NCBI GenBank assembly: GCA_023436385.1
Contig: JAEZJH010000485.1
Location: forward strand, 1-8,500
Length of the DNA stretch: 8,500 nt
Direction: 5' to 3'
From: Pseudomonadota bacterium
GTDB lineage: Bacteria; Myxococcota; Myxococcia; Myxococcales; Vulgatibacteraceae
Positions 5,085-8,500 of the stretch are shown here, piece after piece; position 1 is the stretch's first letter, and each line of letters begins with the position of its first letter. Below the pieces are notes generated by a model. The model saw only the letters and a list, made by a program, of their open reading frames with translations. It was not told the DNA's origin and did not search any database. The translations under genes and the position numbers were made by a program.

Positions 5085-6509
5085 TTGGCGAGCGAGGAAG
5101 CGGCAGCGACGACGGGATGGCGCGACCTCCTCGGGGAGGGTCGGCTGCCCCGGCTGGCGTTGATCCTCCTCGGCGTGTGGCTCAACGCCGCCGACACCCT
5201 GGTCTCGGTCACGATCATGCCGAGCGTCGGCGCGGAGCTGGGCGGGTACGCCTACTTCGGCTGGGCGGTGGCGGGCTTCCTGGTGGGCGGGATCCTGGCG
5301 GGAGCGAGCGCGGGCCGGCTGGCGGAGTTGCTCGGGCTGCGGGCAGCGATGGCGGTCGGGGGGATGGTGTTCGCGGCCGGCTGTGTCCTGAGCGCCGTCG
5401 CCCCAACGATGGGCGTCTTCCTGGCCGGACGCGCGCTCCAGGGGATCGGCAGCGGCTGGATCTCCGGCTTCGCGATGGTGGCGGTGGCGTTCCTGTTTCC
5501 GCCCCGCCACCTGGCCCGGGTGTTCGCGGCGGTCTCGGGGATCTGGGGGATCGCCACGCTGCTCGGGCCGCTCATCGGCGGGCTCTTCGCGGAGGCCGGA
5601 AACTGGCGGGGGGTGTTCTGGTGGTTCGCCGCCCAGGCGGTGCTGTTCGGCGCCGCGGCGCCCTGGCTCCTCCGGGGAACCACGCGGTCGCCAGGTGCGC
5701 CGGGGGTGCCGTGGCTCCAGCTCGCGACCCTGGCGGCCGGGCTGGCCGCGATCGCCCTGGCGGATGTGTCGCGGAGCGCCGGCCTCGCGGTGCTGCTCGT
5801 CGCCGCCGGCCTGGGGGTAATCGGGCTGGTCCTGTGGATCGACACCCGGGCCCGGGTGCGTCTCCTGCCCCACCGCGCGGGAGACTTGAACACCGTGTGT
5901 GGTGCCGCCTACGCCGCGATGTTTGCGTTCGCGGCGGGCACGATGGGTCTCACCGTCTACGGGCCGGCGCTCCTCCAGCTCCTCTACGGGCTCTCGCCGC
6001 TCTGGGCCGGCTACGCGATCGCCGTCGAGTCGCTCGCCTGGACGGCGGCGGCGTTCGCCGTCGCCGGCGCGACCGCGGCGGAGGAGGGCCGCTGGGTCCG
6101 GCGCGGGGCGCTCTGCATCCTCGGGGGGGCGACTCTCCTCGCGGCGGTGATGGGCGGGGCCGAGCTGCCCTGGGTGCTCCTGGCGATCGCCGGGATCGGC
6201 ACGGGTTTCGGCCTGGTCACCGCCCCGATGAACCGGCGGGTGATGGGCGAGCTCTCCGACGAGGATCGGGCCACCGGCAGCGCCGCGCTGATCGCGGTGC
6301 GCCAGACCGGTGGCGCCATCGGCGCGGCGATCGCGGGTGCGACCGCCAACCTGGTCGGTTTTGGGGCCGAACCGCAGGCCACGACGGCCGGAGCCACGGC
6401 GGTCTGGGTGTTCGTCGTCGCCCTGCCGGTCGTCGTCGCCGGCACCTGGGCGGCCTTCCGACTCACCCGACTGTCGGGTCGACCGGCTCCGGTGGTCGCC
6501 GGCGGCTGA
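5085..6509 (+). CDS. MFS transporter, DHA2-like (putative drug/proton antiporter)
   Basis: An inner-membrane major facilitator protein of 474 residues with about 12-14 hydrophobic segments, more consistent with the 14-helix DHA2 type of drug exporters. Helix 1 carries LNAADTLVSVTIMPSV (33-48), a variant of the DHA2 L-D-x-T-x-V-x-V-A-L-P motif. The helix 2-3 loop has a weak motif A (GASAGRLAELLGLR, 73-86). Helix 4 has RALQGIGSG (116-124, motif B), and helix 5 the antiporter motif C (GPLIGGLF, 161-168) followed by NWRGVFW. A second-half equivalent is the TAPMNRR loop (379-385) and the last helices end near 458. Substrate unknown; export of a toxic compound is the family-level guess. The TTG start at 5085 is chosen for its strong upstream GGAGGAGG. 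The gene is divergent from DUF523 and its stop lies 3 bp from the pirin stop. Confidence 0.9.
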   Translation: MASEEAAATTGWRDLLGEGRLPRLALILLGVWLNAADTLVSVTIMPSVGAELGGYAYFGWAVAGFLVGGILAGASAGRLAELLGLRAAMAVGGMVFAAGCVLSAVAPTMGVFLAGRALQGIGSGWISGFAMVAVAFLFPPRHLARVFAAVSGIWGIATLLGPLIGGLFAEAGNWRGVFWWFAAQAVLFGAAAPWLLRGTTRSPGAPGVPWLQLATLAAGLAAIALADVSRSAGLAVLLVAAGLGVIGLVLWIDTRARVRLLPHRAGDLNTVCGAAYAAMFAFAAGTMGLTVYGPALLQLLYGLSPLWAGYAIAVESLAWTAAAFAVAGATAAEEGRWVRRGALCILGGATLLAAVMGGAELPWVLLAIAGIGTGFGLVTAPMNRRVMGELSDEDRATGSAALIAVRQTGGAIGAAIAGATANLVGFGAEPQATTAGATAVWVFVVALPVVVAGTWAAFRLTRLSGRPAPVVAGG

Positions 6510-6512
6510 TCG

Positions 6513-7565
6513 CTATGGCCGGCCGGCGTCCTCGGCCTTCGAGTCGGGACGCAACACGCTCCCGTCGGGATACCGGGCGAGCCGGCCCTCCTCGCGGGGA
6601 TGCACGGGGGCGTCGTCGTCCCACGGCCAGCCGCCAAAGCCGGTGCGCTGGTACTCGTGGATCGTCTGGACCACTTCCTCCCGCGTATTCATCACGAAGG
6701 GCCCGTACTGGAACACCGGCTCGCCGATCGGGCGGCCCTGGAGGACGAGCAGCTCAACCTCGTCGGCGCCGGCCTCGAGCCGGACGGCGGCGTCCGCACG
6801 GAGATCGACGTGGTGGGCGGCGGGGATCGCCCGGCCGCCGATGGCGAGGCCGGTGCCGCGGAAGAAATAGAGACGCCGGTTGCTCCGCGGCGCGGCGGCC
6901 GGGAGCGTCCAGGTGGCCCCGGGCTCCATCCGCACCGACCAGATCGCGACGTCGGCGTCGGGCCGCGCCGCCCACGAGTGCGGCGGCGGGGCGGGCGGCC
7001 GGGCCCCGCCCACGGCGCCGGCGACCACGGTGACCACGGTCTCCTTGCCGGCCTCGTCGCGGTGCTTGTGTCGGGGGACCTGGTGCGCCCAGAACATCGA
7101 GAAATGGGGCTCGGCGAGCTTCTCCGTGCGCGGGAGGTTGAGCCAGATCTGGAACAGCTCGAGCGGGTTGGGGCGCTCCCGGTCGAGGAGCGGGAACATC
7201 TCCGCGTGGTTGATCCCCCGGCCGGCGGTAAGCCACTGGACGTCGCCATGGCCGTAGCGGGCGACGGCGCCGAGGGAGTCGGCGTGGTCGACCAGCCCCC
7301 GGCGCACGAAGGTCACCGTCTCGAACCCGCGGTGCGGATGCTGCGGAAAACCGGGGACGACGCGGCCGTGGTACATGCTCCAGCCGTCCTCCCGGCTGAA
7401 GTCCTCGCCCAACTCGCGCCCGGCGAGCGATGCAGCCGGACCGAGCCGATCGTTCCCGGCCGGGTAGGCGTCCTCGTGGAACATGCAGAAGAGAAACGGG
7501 TCGGGCGTCTTCCACGGCGTTCCCAGCCGTTCGATCCCGAGGATGACGTCGTGGCCTTCGTGCAT
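6513..7565 (-). CDS. Pirin-like bicupin protein
   Basis: A 350-residue bicupin of the pirin family; members bind a metal (usually Fe) in the N-terminal cupin, and some have quercetinase or regulatory activity. The four expected metal ligands are present: H76 and H78 in FPQHPHRGFET, H120 and E122 in GINHAEMFP. The C-terminal pirin signature QGRPIGEPVFQYGPFVMN (276-293) and FGGWPW (310-315) follows. It is longer than the roughly 230-300 residues common in the family: there is an insert (GGARPPAPPPHSWAARPDAD, about 187-206) and a charged tail after residue 316. The ATG at 7565 has GGAGG (7571-7575 on the complement) 5 nt upstream. Cytosolic, no signal. It follows the membrane-protein gene on the same strand by 88 bp and may share its transcript. 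Actual substrate unknown. Confidence 0.92.
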   Translation of the reverse strand: MHEGHDVILGIERLGTPWKTPDPFLFCMFHEDAYPAGNDRLGPAASLAGRELGEDFSREDGWSMYHGRVVPGFPQHPHRGFETVTFVRRGLVDHADSLGAVARYGHGDVQWLTAGRGINHAEMFPLLDRERPNPLELFQIWLNLPRTEKLAEPHFSMFWAHQVPRHKHRDEAGKETVVTVVAGAVGGARPPAPPPHSWAARPDADVAIWSVRMEPGATWTLPAAAPRSNRRLYFFRGTGLAIGGRAIPAAHHVDLRADAAVRLEAGADEVELLVLQGRPIGEPVFQYGPFVMNTREEVVQTIHEYQRTGFGGWPWDDDAPVHPREEGRLARYPDGSVLRPDSKAEDAGRP

Positions 7566-7589
7566 CGCGACCTCCGCGGCCTTGGATGC

Positions 7590-7638
7590 GCCGAAGGTCG
7601 GGGCGGTGCGGCCGGAGCGGCGAGGCGCCAGCTTCGGC
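7590..7638 (-). promoter_or_regulatory. 7-bp inverted repeat between membrane-protein and pirin genes
   Basis: GCCGAAG (7590-7596) and CTTCGGC (7632-7638) are perfect arms with a 35-nt GC-rich interior. It lies between the membrane-protein stop and the pirin Shine-Dalgarno. It could act as a 3'-end structure of the upstream gene or a leader structure for pirin. No U-tract. Confidence 0.3.
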
Positions 7639-7653
7639 AGCCGCCACCCCGGA

Positions 7654-8500
7654 TCAGGTCCCCGCGAGCGTCCCGGATCGAACGGACGGTTCTCGTCGGG
7701 AGGCGAGCCGGCTCTCGAGGACGGCGACCCCCAGTCCGACCGAACCGACCACCAGCACGTCGAAGAGCGCGTGGAAGGTGAAGAGGTGCCGGGTGAGCTC
7801 GTATTCGCCCTCCCCGATTACCGCGATCGCGAACGCGGCGGCGGCGGCGATCCCCAGTCCGGCGAGGGGCGCGGTGACCCGGGGCCGGAAGATCGAGCGG
7901 AAGAGCCAGGGCGAGAGGAGCCCGAAGGCGATCACCAGCCCGATCACCGGGAGCGCCGCCGGGGCGAGGGAGGCCTTGAGGTCGCTCCAGGCCGCGTGTC
8001 CGCCCGCCGGCGATCGCTCCGGGAAGCCGTCCGCGGCGACCCGGGTGCCGAGCTCCGCCGGCCGCATCGGCAGGGCCTTCGAAGCGGCCCGGACGAGGAG
8101 CGAGGCCAGGCGCATGGGATGCCGGAGGTAGAAGGCGAGCAGGTGGCGCTGGGAGATCCGGCCGTGGAAGTTCTCCACCAGCTCCGGCTCCTCCATCCCG
8201 GTCCCCTTGGCGAACGCGTCGGTCCCCGACCAGCGCACCAGCTCGGGATCGAGGCCCAGCTCCTCCAGATCGGCCCGGGGCGAAGGGGAGTGCGGGAGGA
8301 GCTCGTGAAACACGGAGTTGTAGAGGTTCTGTCTCCGGAAGAAGTCGGGGGAGCGGGCCAGCATCCAGGACGAGAAGGCGAGGAGGTGCACCACGCCCAG
8401 CCAGCGGAGGTCGAAGCGGCCGTCGTCGGAGAGGGACCGGTCGAGCGCCACCGCCGCCCCGACGAAGACCAGCTCGGTGGTCGGGTAGGGCGGGTTCCAG
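7654..8500 (-). CDS. Multi-pass membrane protein, C-terminal part (5' end outside window)
   Basis: The frame is open to the right edge, so the N-terminus is missing; about 281 residues are visible. A GTG at 8451 is probably internal, since the 16 residues before it (ending TTELVFVGAA) look coding and hydrophobic. Counting from that GTG, helices are visible at about 17-31, 165-185, 195-213 and 227-246. Between the first and second lies a roughly 130-residue hydrophilic domain with YNSVFHELLPHSPSPRADL, ELGLDPEL and FYLRHP. The C-terminal tail is short and basic. This layout, and the loop sequence, remind me of large polytopic proteins annotated as putative glycosyltransferase-like membrane proteins in high-GC bacteria, but I cannot assign the family. 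Pirin lies 88 bp downstream on the same strand. Confidence 0.72.
   Translation of the reverse strand, partial: WNPPYPTTELVFVGAAVALDRSLSDDGRFDLRWLGVVHLLAFSSWMLARSPDFFRRQNLYNSVFHELLPHSPSPRADLEELGLDPELVRWSGTDAFAKGTGMEEPELVENFHGRISQRHLLAFYLRHPMRLASLLVRAASKALPMRPAELGTRVAADGFPERSPAGGHAAWSDLKASLAPAALPVIGLVIAFGLLSPWLFRSIFRPRVTAPLAGLGIAAAAAFAIAVIGEGEYELTRHLFTFHALFDVLVVGSVGLGVAVLESRLASRREPSVRSGTLAGT

Noticed and set aside
4539..5873. A 444-codon open frame on the minus strand opposite the MFS gene.
   Set aside because: Highly charged, low-complexity translation without motifs, antisense to a clear transporter.
4541..7033. A very long open frame (830 codons) on the plus strand overlapping DUF523, MFS and pirin.
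   Set aside because: It is a shadow of high-GC codon usage: the product is Arg/Gly/Pro-rich with no domain motifs and crosses three recognised genes.
1..8500. A defence island, mobile element or other new multi-gene system.
   Set aside because: No transposase, integrase, toxin-antitoxin pair, nuclease/ATPase pair, terminal repeats or CRISPR repeats are visible. Composition looks uniform and the genes are common, unrelated families.

Overview
The window is GC-rich chromosomal DNA (roughly 70% G+C by eye) with dense, ordinary protein-coding genes on both strands. I see no rRNA, tRNA, insertion sequence, CRISPR array or phage gene. A lipoprotein-type beta-lactamase signal, clear Shine-Dalgarno sites of the GGAGG type, GTG/TTG starts and strong GC3 bias fit a high-GC bacterium, probably Gram-negative-type and environmental (Acidobacteriota, Myxococcota or similar). 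The phylum cannot be fixed from this sequence.

Layout, left to right. The C-terminal end of an unrecognised protein (3-236, +) is followed by a class D beta-lactamase (424-1251, +) and, 16 bp further on, a HAD hydrolase of the 5'-nucleotidase/phosphoglycolate phosphatase type (1268-1954, +). The last two are probably one transcript. A 98-bp convergent gap with a 7-bp hairpin and a 10-bp palindrome separates them from a GNAT acetyltransferase on the minus strand (about 2053-2619), whose N-terminus is unclear and Pro-rich. The GNAT gene is divergent from a nucleoside phosphorylase-family protein (2805-3599, +), whose start codon abuts one arm of a perfect 9-bp inverted repeat. An AHSA1/SRPBCC protein (3783-4226, +) follows and converges, across another hairpin, on a DUF523 protein (4294-4935, -). 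The DUF523 gene is divergent from an MFS transporter (5085-6509, +, TTG start with a strong Shine-Dalgarno). The transporter converges, with only 3 bp between stop codons, on a pirin-like cupin (6513-7565, -). Upstream of pirin on the same strand is the C-terminal part of a multi-pass membrane protein that runs off the right edge (7654-8500, -).

The genes do not form an obvious pathway: they look like a mix of accessory metabolic, detoxification and housekeeping functions. The most notable gene is the beta-lactamase, which carries every class D active-site motif and resembles the OXA-48 type around the active site and the beta5-beta6 loop. The most notable non-coding structure is the inverted-repeat cluster at the nucleoside phosphorylase start. 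I found no convincing new multi-gene system.
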